Assembly: GCF_006442205.1 (NCBI RefSeq)
Contig: NZ_VFVR01000013.1
Span: forward strand, 42,932 to 106,931
Direction: 5' to 3'
DNA: 64,000 nt
Source: Mesorhizobium sp. B2-3-12
GTDB lineage: Bacteria; Pseudomonadota; Alphaproteobacteria; Rhizobiales; Rhizobiaceae
Positions 15,032 to 23,749 of this stretch are shown here, piece by piece. Numbering within the stretch: position 1 is the stretch's first letter; every line of letters starts with the position of its first letter. The position numbers were made by a program, and so were the translations under genes. The notes beneath the pieces were generated by a model. The model made no database searches and had not been told where the DNA came from. It saw only the letters and a list, made by a program, of their open reading frames with translations.

Positions 15032-16157
15032 GGCCAGGCGCCTCGGCTTCGTCGCTGTTGGAGGCCTTGCGGGCTTCGCTGTTTGCCGGCGACGCGTTGC
15101 GAACCACCCTGGACAGCGTTTCGGCCTTCCATCCCCTGACCTTGTCCAGGGCCACGTCGCGATGCAGGAGCCGGTAGCGGTCGAGATAGGTGCGGATGGC
15201 TTGCGGGTGCGGGAACAGGCCGGGATAGACGGCGACCGTGATCAGGAATGCCCGGTCCTCGCTGAAGTCGAGTGAACGCAGCGCCGCAAGCAGCGGCGCA
15301 TAGTTCTGGTTGGCGGTCAGCGATTGCGCGATCGAGAATTCAATGTCGAGGGCGTCCGCCAGCGCGGTCTGGAAGAACGCGGCGTTTCCCGTCAGAGCCG
15401 TCTCGCGCAGTTTGACGTAGGTATCCGCACCCGGGAACGCATCGACCTTCGCCGCCGAGGCCTCGTCGCCGGTGCGCATCATGGAGCGCAGCCTGCGCCG
15501 CGCATTTTCCGCGGCGACGCCGGGCGTCTGCTGGCCGGGCGCCTGCGGGGTTTCCGCGCCGTCGGCCGTCGCGTGGGTTTGCGCGGCAAGGCTTCGTGCC
15601 GGGTAGGATTCCGTCTCCGGTTTCCGCACTCGCACCAGCGTTGGTCTTTCGAGCACCCTGATCAGATCGGCTATGGTCGGGTTCAGGTCCTTGCGCCGCG
15701 CTATGGCGCGCGCATGCGGCAGCCCATGCCGGCCGATCAGCGCGATCAGGTCGATATCGCCGACGGCGCGCGAGCGGATGAGCAGCGGCGCGGCGATGTC
15801 GACCGGTTCCTCGCAGAGGCGACGCACCAGGGCCGCGGGTGCATATTCGCATTCGGAAAGGGCGGCTGCCACGTAGCGTCGCGATTCAACGGACACATTG
15901 TCGAACAGCGGCAGCGTCAGGTCCTCGAGCTGGCCGATCTCGCGGCGCGACGGGCGGGTCAGCGAGCAGAACGCCGACACGGCGGCGCGGAACAACCTTT
16001 CGGCTTTTCCCGATTCCGTCCTTATCGCGATTTGCCTGAAATCCGAAGATGACACGAAGGATACGCCTGACACCAGATACACGAACTTGAACACGCTCCA
16101 CCGGGACCGTGCCGGTTTTGCGATTGTCTCGGTCAGAACCTTCCGACCTCCAGACAA
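15009..16157 (-). CDS. DUF2336 domain-containing protein
   Basis: A 382-residue protein whose N-terminal half matches DUF2336, an alpha-helical HEAT-like repeat family (LFDNVSVESRRYVAAALSEC, then IAAPLLIRSRAVGDIDLIAL and LPHARAIARRKDLN). Alphaproteobacterial members have been linked to cell-cycle and surface control, but the function here is unknown. The C-terminal half is less conserved, with a linker near residues 185-215. The first 35 residues may not be translated; the start is uncertain. It is convergent with DUF1491, overlapping it by 23 bp. Confidence 0.78.
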   Translation of the reverse strand: MSGGRKVLTETIAKPARSRWSVFKFVYLVSGVSFVSSSDFRQIAIRTESGKAERLFRAAVSAFCSLTRPSRREIGQLEDLTLPLFDNVSVESRRYVAAALSECEYAPAALVRRLCEEPVDIAAPLLIRSRAVGDIDLIALIGRHGLPHARAIARRKDLNPTIADLIRVLERPTLVRVRKPETESYPARSLAAQTHATADGAETPQAPGQQTPGVAAENARRRLRSMMRTGDEASAAKVDAFPGADTYVKLRETALTGNAAFFQTALADALDIEFSIAQSLTANQNYAPLLAALRSLDFSEDRAFLITVAVYPGLFPHPQAIRTYLDRYRLLHRDVALDKVRGWKAETLSRVVRNASPANSEARKASNSDEAEAPGLRASSRK

Positions 16158-16267
16158 AGATCAAGTTAGCGGCGATCCGTTAGCGCTCCGTTAACCCTCT
16201 GCCTGCCTTAATGATATTTGGAGGCGTTGCGTTGTGCTCCGGGGAAACCGAGAGGAATGCGCGAACC

Positions 16268-16453
16268 ATGGGCATGGTACTGTCTTTCGTGCCGCGTGCG
16301 GCACCGACCAATCGAGCCAAGCAAGCCACCGAAATACCGGCGGCCGTGATCATATTTCCCGGCATCCGCTATGAGCGGTCCAATACCGGCGAAGCGCGGC
16401 CTGCGGGCCCGGACAAGCCGGGATCGCCACGAACGCCGGTGCCGCATCACTAG
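16268..16453 (+). CDS. Small conserved-looking hypothetical protein
   Basis: A 61-residue protein. The start at 16268 (MGMVLSFVPRAA) has a purine-rich GAGAGGAA upstream. The centre, AAVIIFPGIRYERSN, resembles a short motif I recall in other small rhizobial proteins; the tail is Pro/Gly-rich and probably disordered. There is no signal peptide or membrane helix. It lies alone between the DUF2336 gene (divergent) and the DUF1254 gene (convergent). Coding status is likely but not certain, and no role can be given. Confidence 0.55.
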   Translation: MGMVLSFVPRAAPTNRAKQATEIPAAVIIFPGIRYERSNTGEARPAGPDKPGSPRTPVPHH

Positions 16454-16462
16454 ATCGGCGAT

Positions 16463-17032
16463 CTAGAAATCCTGCAGCTCGCAGGAACTCTGATCGAGGA
16501 AGCGCGACACGATCGGCTTCCAGCTCTCGTCCGGCACGAAGCTGCGGATGACGAAGATGCCCTCGCCGATGGGGGCCTCGACGAAGATCGCCCCCTGAAG
16601 GTCCTCGGGCAGGTCCTTGCGCACGTCGATCATCTGCGCCGGCGTCAGCACGACGGCATCAAGCTTGCCGCCCGTCGCCGTATGGTCGTTGAAGGAATAG
16701 ATATTGTGGCCGCTGCGGTCATAGACCGAGACCGACCAGAACGGCACGTTTCCCGGCGCCTTGATGCGGACCATTCCTTCCTCGAGGTCGAAGCGGCAGG
16801 CCGTGGCGTAGAACAGCGGGTCGACCGATTTCACCACCGGCGCGCCGCCCGCTTCCGCATCGAGCCGGTTCATCCTGTAGAGATCCGAGGCCATGGACAA
16901 GCGCGACCAGGCGTCGCGTTCCGAAAACTCCGGCACCAGAAGCAGGACGACGATGTGGACGATGCCGGCGCCGACGAGGCCGAGCAGGACGGCATGCAGA
17001 AGCCTGCGCAGTGCGGCACGCAAACTACGCAT
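16463..17032 (-). CDS. DUF1254-type membrane-anchored protein
   Basis: A 189-residue protein with a basic N terminus and one hydrophobic segment (about residues 10-33), likely an inner-membrane anchor with a periplasmic domain. The middle (VDPLFYATACRFDLEEG, then PFWSVSVYDRSGHNIYSFND) matches the DUF1254 part of the DUF1254/DUF1214 pair, domains often fused in other bacteria. Its start overlaps the end of the DUF1214 gene by 8 bp, showing translational coupling. The function of the pair is unknown; a sugar-binding-like fold has been proposed for such domains generally. Confidence 0.75.
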   Translation of the reverse strand: MRSLRAALRRLLHAVLLGLVGAGIVHIVVLLLVPEFSERDAWSRLSMASDLYRMNRLDAEAGGAPVVKSVDPLFYATACRFDLEEGMVRIKAPGNVPFWSVSVYDRSGHNIYSFNDHTATGGKLDAVVLTPAQMIDVRKDLPEDLQGAIFVEAPIGEGIFVIRSFVPDESWKPIVSRFLDQSSCELQDF

Positions 17033-17609
17033 CGCAGCCCGCCTTGACGATCCTGGGCAGCGAAACGTCCGACAGGCCGGTGCTGCTGGCGATGGGCGTG
17101 TCGTAGAAGGTCAGGACGAAATACATCCTTCCGGAGCCGTCGGTCAGGAGCCAGTTGCCCGGCATTGGCTGATGCCCGACGGAAATGGTCACGGAATTGT
17201 CGGACTGGCGCAGCACCTCGTAGGACTGAAGTGCTGCAAGCCGCGATTTGCCGGTCTCGACGACACCGAGCGATTGATCGGCGGCGTAGAGCGTCCAGAA
17301 GCGGGCCGTCGGAAATCCACCCTCGATCCTGTAGGTGCATTCCCGTTTGAGCTGGTCGCCGGCGGCATCATCTTCGGCGACGAATGACAGGCCTTCGGCG
17401 CGGCCGAGCGCCAGAACGCCCTCGCGTGCCACGCGCGCCTTGGAATAGGGGTCCGCGGCCGGTGTGCCGATGTCGGGAAAGGCGGTCCACTGACCGATCC
17501 GGATCGCGCCGACGCCGTCCTGAATTTTCAGCGCATACCAGACGCTGGCGCCGCCGCCGCCAACGGCTATGGCAAGCGAAAGCAGCATCAGGAAGGCGTT
17601 CTTAAGCAT
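17025..17609 (-). CDS. DUF1214 domain-containing protein
   Basis: A 194-residue protein with an N-terminal hydrophobic stretch (LMLLSLAIAVGGGGASVWY) that should be a signal anchor. The remainder (CTYRIEGGFPTARFWTLYA, then SYEVLRQSDNSVTISVG and GNWLLTDGSGRMYFVLTFYD) is a typical DUF1214 domain. I chose the ATG at 17609; a GTG at 17624 would add five residues, and neither has a good ribosome binding site. It is the first gene of a two-gene unit with the DUF1254 protein. The penicillin-binding protein gene lies upstream on the same strand, so all three might be co-expressed. Confidence 0.8.
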   Translation of the reverse strand: MLKNAFLMLLSLAIAVGGGGASVWYALKIQDGVGAIRIGQWTAFPDIGTPAADPYSKARVAREGVLALGRAEGLSFVAEDDAAGDQLKRECTYRIEGGFPTARFWTLYAADQSLGVVETGKSRLAALQSYEVLRQSDNSVTISVGHQPMPGNWLLTDGSGRMYFVLTFYDTPIASSTGLSDVSLPRIVKAGCDA

Positions 17610-17717
17610 GAATGGCCGGTGCACGAAGGATTGCCATTCGGGGATATCGCGGCGCGGGGTCCCGTGGCAAGCCGGCGTGAAGGATTTGCCTGTCGGTCTT
17701 GTCTTTGCCGGGCGGTG

Positions 17718-19871
17718 TTACAGGGCCGAAAGCGTTTCGGGCGAAGCGGGCGCGTCGAGTTTGGGGGCTGTCTGGAACAGCTGGCTCATGTCCCGCAGCG
17801 TCTGCGTGGTTCGGCTGGATAACACCGGCGGCCGCTCTGCGGCGGCATCGGCCGCTGCCTGCTCATCGCTCTTCTTCTGCGCCTCGGCCGCCTTGGCCGC
17901 GATCTCCTCGTCGACAAACGGCTTGTCGATGCCGGGGATCGGCTTCAGGTCGATATTCTGGTGCGCGTAGACCATCAGCCGCTGCCACACCATCGCCGGC
18001 AGCGAGCCGCCGGTCATGTTCTTGGTCGGCGTGAAATCATCATTGCCCAGCCAAACGGCCGCCGTGTAGTTGCCGGTGAAGCCGACGAACCAGGCATCGC
18101 GGTAGGATTGCGTCGTGCCGGTCTTGCCGGCGACGACGATGTTGGGAATTTGCGCCCGCCGTGCCGTGCCCACCACCGGCACGGCCGTCAGCATGGTGTT
18201 CATGGATTTCAGCGCCTGCTCGGACAGCACGCGGTGCGGCGGCGGCGCATCCTTGGTCCAGTCATACACCACGTCGCCGGTGCGGGTGACGAGCTGGGTG
18301 ATGCCATGCCGGGACCCGACGAAGCCGTTCTGCGCAAACACGCTGAAGCCGGTCGCCTGGTCCATCACGGTCATGCCAGAGGTGCCGAGCACCATCGTCT
18401 TGTGTCCCTCGAGCGGCGATTCCACCCCGAATGATTCCGCCATCGCCTTGATCGGGCCGATGCCGAGATGGTCCTTGGCCAACCGCACCGGCACGGTGTT
18501 GATCGATTTGGCCATCGCCATGAGCAGGGTGATGTTGCCCGCCGACTCGCCGCCGTAGTTATGCGGCGACCAGTTGCCCCAGCTGATCGGCCCGCCCGAG
18601 ATGATCGAGTTCGGCGTGAAGCCGTGCTCCATCGCCGTGGCGTAGACATAGGGCTTGAACGACGAGCCGGTCTGGCGCAACGCCTTGGTGGCGCGGTTGA
18701 ACTGGCTGGCGCCGTAGTCGCGGCCACCGACGATCGCCCTGACCGCGCCGTTGGTCTCGATGACCACCACCGCGCCCTCGGTGACGTTGTACTCCTTGCC
18801 GAACTGGCGCAGGTGGAACTCGACGGACTCCTCCGCCGCCTTTTGGATGTTGGCGTCGAAGGTGGTGTGGGCAACCAGCGAGTGCTGGCCGGGCTTGGCG
18901 ATCTTCTTGACCTCGTCGAAGGCCCAGTCGAGGTAGTAGTCGGGGCTCTTCTGTTCGCCGCGGTCGACGACGTCGGCCGGATGAAGCCTGGCCTGCAGCA
19001 CCTGGCCTTCGGTCATGAAGCCAGAATCCACGAGATTGGACAAAACCACATTGGCGCGTGCGCGCGCCGCCGGCAGGTTGATGTGCGGCGCGTATTTGGT
19101 CGGGGCTTTAAATAGGCCGGCCAGCATCGCCGCCTCGGCAAGGTTCAGGTCCTTGACGCTCTTGCCGAAATAGAAGTCCGCGGCCGCCTCGATGCCAAAG
19201 GTGCCGCCGCCCATATAGGCGCGGTCGAGATAGAGCTGCAGGATTTCCTTCTTTGAAAGATTGGCCTCCAGCCACAGCGACAGGAAGGCTTCCTTGATCT
19301 TGCGCTCGAAGGTGCGCTCATTGGTCAGGAACAGGTTCTTGGCCAGCTGCTGGGTGATGCTGGAGCCGCCCTGGACGACGGAGTTGGCGCGCACATTCTC
19401 GAAGATCGCCCTGGAAAGGCCGAGTACGTCGATGCCGTAATGCTCGAAGAAGCGACGGTCCTCGGTGGCGAGCACCGCCTTGATGACGTGGTCCGGCATC
19501 TCGTCGACCGGCACGGAATCGCGCTGGATGATGCCGCGCTGGCCGATCTCGTTGCCGTAGCGGTCGAGGAAGGTGACGGCGAAGTCGCCCTGGGCGCGCC
19601 AGTCGCCGGCCGTATCCTGGAAGGCCGGAATGGCCAGCGCCAGCATCACCACCATGCCGCCGGCGCCAAGCGTGAAACCTTCGCTCAAAAGTTCAATGAG
19701 GCCGCGGCGCCAACCCTTGAGGCGGAAGCGCCGCGAAAAGATCGTCGCGGCTTCCCAGAACTCGCGCGCCTTGAAACCGATCTCGTAGAGCGAGGAATCG
19801 AGCCACGCGTCCAGCGCCAGAAGGCGCGACGCGATCGGACCTCTTCTCTTGCGCGGTTCAGGGTTGACCAT
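17718..19871 (-). CDS. Class A penicillin-binding protein (bifunctional transglycosylase/transpeptidase)
   Basis: A 717-residue inner-membrane enzyme that polymerises lipid II and crosslinks peptidoglycan. After a basic cytoplasmic tail and one membrane helix (about residues 60-85) comes the GT51 domain with the catalytic Glu in EDRRFFEHYG (about residue 137) and QGGSSITQQLAKN. The transpeptidase domain holds the nucleophile in TGSSFKPYVYA (about Ser403), SIN, and KTGTTQ. The C-terminal tail is Ala/Glu/Lys-rich. The start MVNPEPRKRRG at 19871 is preferred over a longer frame. The type is PBP1A/1C-like as in rhizobia; exact orthology is not settled. Confidence 0.94.
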   Translation of the reverse strand: MVNPEPRKRRGPIASRLLALDAWLDSSLYEIGFKAREFWEAATIFSRRFRLKGWRRGLIELLSEGFTLGAGGMVVMLALAIPAFQDTAGDWRAQGDFAVTFLDRYGNEIGQRGIIQRDSVPVDEMPDHVIKAVLATEDRRFFEHYGIDVLGLSRAIFENVRANSVVQGGSSITQQLAKNLFLTNERTFERKIKEAFLSLWLEANLSKKEILQLYLDRAYMGGGTFGIEAAADFYFGKSVKDLNLAEAAMLAGLFKAPTKYAPHINLPAARARANVVLSNLVDSGFMTEGQVLQARLHPADVVDRGEQKSPDYYLDWAFDEVKKIAKPGQHSLVAHTTFDANIQKAAEESVEFHLRQFGKEYNVTEGAVVVIETNGAVRAIVGGRDYGASQFNRATKALRQTGSSFKPYVYATAMEHGFTPNSIISGGPISWGNWSPHNYGGESAGNITLLMAMAKSINTVPVRLAKDHLGIGPIKAMAESFGVESPLEGHKTMVLGTSGMTVMDQATGFSVFAQNGFVGSRHGITQLVTRTGDVVYDWTKDAPPPHRVLSEQALKSMNTMLTAVPVVGTARRAQIPNIVVAGKTGTTQSYRDAWFVGFTGNYTAAVWLGNDDFTPTKNMTGGSLPAMVWQRLMVYAHQNIDLKPIPGIDKPFVDEEIAAKAAEAQKKSDEQAAADAAAERPPVLSSRTTQTLRDMSQLFQTAPKLDAPASPETLSAL

Positions 19872-20096
19872 TCTAAAACCCGGCTCGGCTGTGGCGTGAC
19901 CTGAAAACCGCAAGCCGGCAATTTCAGGGCAGCGCCCTGTTCCGACTATTCATCCATTTTGTGGACGCTCACAAGGGCGGCGAGGACACAGCCGCACGGT
20001 TTCTCGATGGAAGGGGAGAGCGAGCGGGGGCCGGTCTCCCCGTCCGCCGGATTGTCGATCCGCCGGACGAGGGTGGTTTTGCAGTCTCCCGGGCTA

Positions 20097-21029
20097 TCAG
20101 GCCGCTTCGCGCTTCAGCGCCTGCGCCATGCAGTGGATGCCGCCGCCGGTCTTGGAGATTTCGCTCATGTCGACCGCCGCGACCTCGAAACCGCGCGCCT
20201 TGAGCTGGCCGATCAGCGCTTGGCTCGACGTCGGCGCGATCACCCGGTCCTTGCCGAGCGACATGAAGTTGCAGCCGAGCGCCATCGTATCCTGGAAGGG
20301 CACGTCGATGATCTCGTGGCCCTTGCCCTTCAGCCAGTCGACGATGCCGGGTTCGGTGCAGGCGAGGCAGACGGCGGTGAGCTTTTCGGCGATCGGCACC
20401 ACCATCAGGTCGATATGGACGTAATATTCGTCGATGAAGGCAATGCGCGTCTCCCAGCCCTCCTTCTCGAACCAGGCCTGCACCTGGCGTGCGCCTTCCT
20501 CCTGCGTGCGGGCGCCGCCGCAGCCGATCAGCACCACGCCATCCTCGATGACGTTGAAGTCGCCGCCCTCGAAGGTGCCGGCCGTCACCATGTCGTAGAT
20601 CGGGATGCCGAGCTTTTCATAGGTCCGGATGGCGGCGTAATTCTCGCCGCGCCGCCACCAGTTGGCCATGGCGGTGATGATGGCGCCATAAGGCGTCATG
20701 ACGCTGGAATCACGGGAATAGACCTGCATCGGCAGCTCCGGCGTCGGCTCGTGCCAATGGATGTTGACGCCGAAATGCTCGTAGGCGGCGACCAGGTCCT
20801 TGTGCTGCGCCTGCGCGATCTGGACGTTGCAGGGCGCTTCGCGCAGATGTTTTCGCGACAGCGAGCTGGTCGAGAGGTGACGCAGGAAATTCGGCGATCC
20901 GAGCAGCACGTCGGTCAAGACGTCGGTCTCGTTGGCGAAGCCCCATGATGTCAGCGGCTTGGTGCCGCCGGCCGGGTTGCGGCGTTGCAGCGAAAACGGC
21001 TCGGCGATGATGCGGTCATGAACGGTCAT
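20097..21029 (-). CDS. Guanidino-group modifying enzyme (amidinotransferase/dimethylarginine hydrolase superfamily)
   Basis: A 310-residue enzyme of the pentein fold that includes arginine deiminase, dimethylarginine dimethylaminohydrolase, agmatine deiminase and amidinotransferases. Catalytic elements are visible: the acidic TFEGGDF, HIDLMVVPI with the His, and the nucleophilic Cys in TGGGIHCMAQALKR near the C terminus. The start at 21029 has a strong AGGAG. It follows the M20 hydrolase by 23 bp on the same strand, and the ABC importer and regulator are nearby, so it probably acts on an imported guanidino or ureido compound. Which reaction it performs cannot be fixed by eye. Confidence 0.83.
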   Translation of the reverse strand: MTVHDRIIAEPFSLQRRNPAGGTKPLTSWGFANETDVLTDVLLGSPNFLRHLSTSSLSRKHLREAPCNVQIAQAQHKDLVAAYEHFGVNIHWHEPTPELPMQVYSRDSSVMTPYGAIITAMANWWRRGENYAAIRTYEKLGIPIYDMVTAGTFEGGDFNVIEDGVVLIGCGGARTQEEGARQVQAWFEKEGWETRIAFIDEYYVHIDLMVVPIAEKLTAVCLACTEPGIVDWLKGKGHEIIDVPFQDTMALGCNFMSLGKDRVIAPTSSQALIGQLKARGFEVAAVDMSEISKTGGGIHCMAQALKREAA

Positions 21030-21052
21030 GCGGTTCTCCTCGTGGCTTGTTC

Positions 21053-22654
21053 TCAAGAGTTGGTCGGTCGCGCATTGCTTGGTATCCACCAGTCGCGCCC
21101 GCGTGGCGTGGTGACATATTCCGGCCAGCGGAAGTTGATTGGCGGCTCGTAGTCGCAGAGCGGCGCGATCCAGTCAGAGCCGCCGACGCCGCCGCCGGTC
21201 CGGGTGGTGAACTCGCTCATCGCCTCGTCGCGGGCGGTCTTGTCCTCGAGCAGGCGCAGCGCCGCCAGCGCGACCGTCTTGGCCGCGCAGACAACCATCG
21301 GATCGATCGTCGCGGGAATGCCGCCCAGTGCATTCATCACCCATGCCGGAAAAGCGTGGGCGTTTGCCGAGCGCAGCGCTGGGCGGGCAACATAGAAGCG
21401 CGCGGTCGGCGCGTGCCAACTCATGTCGGTGTAGTCGTCGGAGGTGGAATTCACCTGCGAAGGCGGCAGGTCACGGCGCAGGATCGCCTCGGCCTCTTGC
21501 GGGGCAATCAGCCGCTCCAGTTCATCGATGAACGGGTTTTCGGTCGCGGTGCCTCCGGCATTGACCTGAATCTCGCGCGCGATCGTCCTGGCGGCCTCGT
21601 CCCAGCGTGGCGGCCCGACCGTCGACAGGGCTTCGTAGGTAATCCCGGCCATGGCGTGGTTGGCCAGCCCCGGCCGCGACTTCGACACCCAGTGCCGCTC
21701 ATGGCGGCAGCCGCTGATCGCGGCGGCGGCCGCGGCGTTGCGGTCGAGCACCGCCGTCACCTGTTCGGCCATCCCAATGGTCGGCACGCGGATCATGTAC
21801 TGGATCTCGGCGAGGCCGGCCGGCAGATTGTCGGCCGTGGCCTGGCCGGCCGTCAGGATCGCCTCGCTGATCGACCAGCCTCCCTGATGCGGCAGCATGG
21901 AATCGCGCAGTGCCTTGGAGGCCATGTACATGGTCATCAGCGCATCGTTGGCGCCCGGTGCCCTGACCGCCGAATGCGCCTGCGGGATCGGTGCGCCGTC
22001 GCCTGCGCGAACCCAGTTTTCAGGCTCGTCGCAGACGAAGCGATAGATCATCGCATAGGCCGCGCCGCAATGCGTGTCCCAGCGCGCCGTATTGCAGAGC
22101 GGCAGCATGTAGAACGGATGGAAGGAGATCATGCCGGCAAGGCCGTCATAATAGCCCTTGGCGGCGTGGATAGGTTTCGAGCCGCGCACCTTTTCGGCCG
22201 GCTCACCGGTGAAGCGCAGCGTGCCTTGAATGTCGTGGCGCTGCATGGCGGCCTTGGTCGCGAGCAGGCCACCGAGGCTTGCCATGCCAAGCCCCGAATG
22301 CGGATCGGTGTGGCCGCCGGCCTCTGCGCCAAGGCCAGGCCGAGGCTGCTTTACCGTCACCGCGTCCTGGCAATTGCCGGGCACGGCATCATATTCGGCA
22401 TACATGCCGACGGTTGGTCCGGCGCCATTCGTCCAGTGGGCGCAGAAGGCGGTCGGCATGCCGCCCGAGCCTTCCTCGACGGAAAATCCCTCGCGCTTGA
22501 GCCGATCGACATACCAGGCGGCCGATTGGTATTCGCGCCACGCGGTCTCGCCGAAATCGAAGATGGTGCGTGTCCAGGCCGACAGCAGTGGCTGGATGCC
22601 GTCGAGGCAGGCGAGCGCCGTCTCTTGCGCCGATGTCGTCACCGGTTTGTCCAT
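21053..22654 (-). CDS. M20 family amidohydrolase (AbgB-like)
   Basis: A 533-residue metallo-amidohydrolase of the aminobenzoyl-glutamate hydrolase/aminoacylase branch of M20. Likely metal ligands sit in GGHTDPHSGLGMAS and in GEPAEKVRGSKP with the catalytic Glu. Asp and His of EYDAVPGNC and SFHPFY are also family features. The central dimerisation insert is present. Members cleave amides of amino acids such as p-aminobenzoyl-glutamate or auxin-amino acid conjugates. It is the first gene of a two-gene unit with the guanidino enzyme and diverges from a LysR gene across 77 bp, the classic layout of a regulated catabolic operon. Confidence 0.87.
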   Translation of the reverse strand: MDKPVTTSAQETALACLDGIQPLLSAWTRTIFDFGETAWREYQSAAWYVDRLKREGFSVEEGSGGMPTAFCAHWTNGAGPTVGMYAEYDAVPGNCQDAVTVKQPRPGLGAEAGGHTDPHSGLGMASLGGLLATKAAMQRHDIQGTLRFTGEPAEKVRGSKPIHAAKGYYDGLAGMISFHPFYMLPLCNTARWDTHCGAAYAMIYRFVCDEPENWVRAGDGAPIPQAHSAVRAPGANDALMTMYMASKALRDSMLPHQGGWSISEAILTAGQATADNLPAGLAEIQYMIRVPTIGMAEQVTAVLDRNAAAAAAISGCRHERHWVSKSRPGLANHAMAGITYEALSTVGPPRWDEAARTIAREIQVNAGGTATENPFIDELERLIAPQEAEAILRRDLPPSQVNSTSDDYTDMSWHAPTARFYVARPALRSANAHAFPAWVMNALGGIPATIDPMVVCAAKTVALAALRLLEDKTARDEAMSEFTTRTGGGVGGSDWIAPLCDYEPPINFRWPEYVTTPRGRDWWIPSNARPTNS

Positions 22655-22730
22655 GCTCTAGAAGAAAGCAGTGAAGCGGCTCGCCAAAAAGTGATATGTT
22701 TTCCCGGTTCGTGCAAATTCGGTTCACCCC

Positions 22731-23627
22731 TTGAGAATTCCTTCGACACAGGCGCTGCGCGCTCTCGACAGTTTCGCCAGGCATGGCAGCGTCTGGCGCG
22801 CGGCCGACGAACTGCACCTGACCCGCAGCGCGGTGAGCCACCAATTGCGGCTGCTTGAGCGCGATCTCGGCTTCGATCTGCTGGAGCGCATCGGCAAGGG
22901 GGTGGCGCTCACCCCGCGTGGCCAGCGCTATGCCAGCGACGTGCGCAAGGCGCTGACCGTGCTGGGTGACGCGGTGACGCGTGATGCCGGCACCGGCGTC
23001 GGCGGCTCGTTCGCCGTCTCTTGTACACCGGGCTTCGCCTCGCTGTTCCTGTGCACCCATATAGGCGAGTTCCGGCAGATGTATCCCGATGTGGCGCTGC
23101 GCATCCTGACGCCCCGACGGCTCGACGATGTCAGCAATGCCGATGCCGACGCCTTCATCGCCTTCGGCGTCGGCAATTGGCCGAACCGCATGGCCGAGTT
23201 GTTGTGCGAAATCTCGTTCACCCCACTCTGCAGCCCGACACTGCTCAACAAGGTCGGCGGCTTTTCCCGGCCGGCGGACGTGTTGCGCGCCAATCTGCTC
23301 CATCTCGACGACACCGAGGATTGGGCGCGCTGGCTGGCGCTGTCCAAGGTCGAAAACCCGGACACCGAAGGTGGCATCTTCTTTTCCGACATGAACCTCG
23401 TCTTCTCGGCGGCGATTGCCGGGCAGGGAATCGCCATGGGTGATGAACTGACCAGCCGCCGTGCGCTGAGCGAAGGCCGTCTAGTCAGGCCGTTCGACAT
23501 CGCGATCAAATCGCCGCGCTCCTATTTTCTGGTCTCCGAACACGCCAAGGTCTCGCACCCGGTCCTGGAAGCGTTCGCGGGATGGCTGAGGTCGACTCTC
23601 TCCGAGAACCGTATTCAGCCTTATTGA
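22731..23627 (+). CDS. LysR family transcriptional regulator
   Basis: A 298-residue regulator with the N-terminal winged helix-turn-helix (SVWRAADELHLTRSAVSHQL, GVALTPRGQRYASDV) and a two-lobed ligand-binding domain. The start is a TTG at 22731, which places the helix-turn-helix at its usual position; no in-frame ATG fits and the ribosome binding site is weak. It diverges from the M20 hydrolase across 77 bp and precedes the ABC importer on its own strand by 122 bp. It most likely controls the hydrolase genes and perhaps the transporter in response to their substrate. Confidence 0.92.
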   Translation: MRIPSTQALRALDSFARHGSVWRAADELHLTRSAVSHQLRLLERDLGFDLLERIGKGVALTPRGQRYASDVRKALTVLGDAVTRDAGTGVGGSFAVSCTPGFASLFLCTHIGEFRQMYPDVALRILTPRRLDDVSNADADAFIAFGVGNWPNRMAELLCEISFTPLCSPTLLNKVGGFSRPADVLRANLLHLDDTEDWARWLALSKVENPDTEGGIFFSDMNLVFSAAIAGQGIAMGDELTSRRALSEGRLVRPFDIAIKSPRSYFLVSEHAKVSHPVLEAFAGWLRSTLSENRIQPY

Positions 23628-23749
23628 GAGGCAGGGTGGCGTCAGCCCTCCATAGATGAATCAAATTTGCCGATCAGGCGAAAACTATTCGGTTGCGGTG
23701 AGCTTCGGCCCTGCCTACGATTTGGCTGAACGGTAAGGATAGAGGCAGG

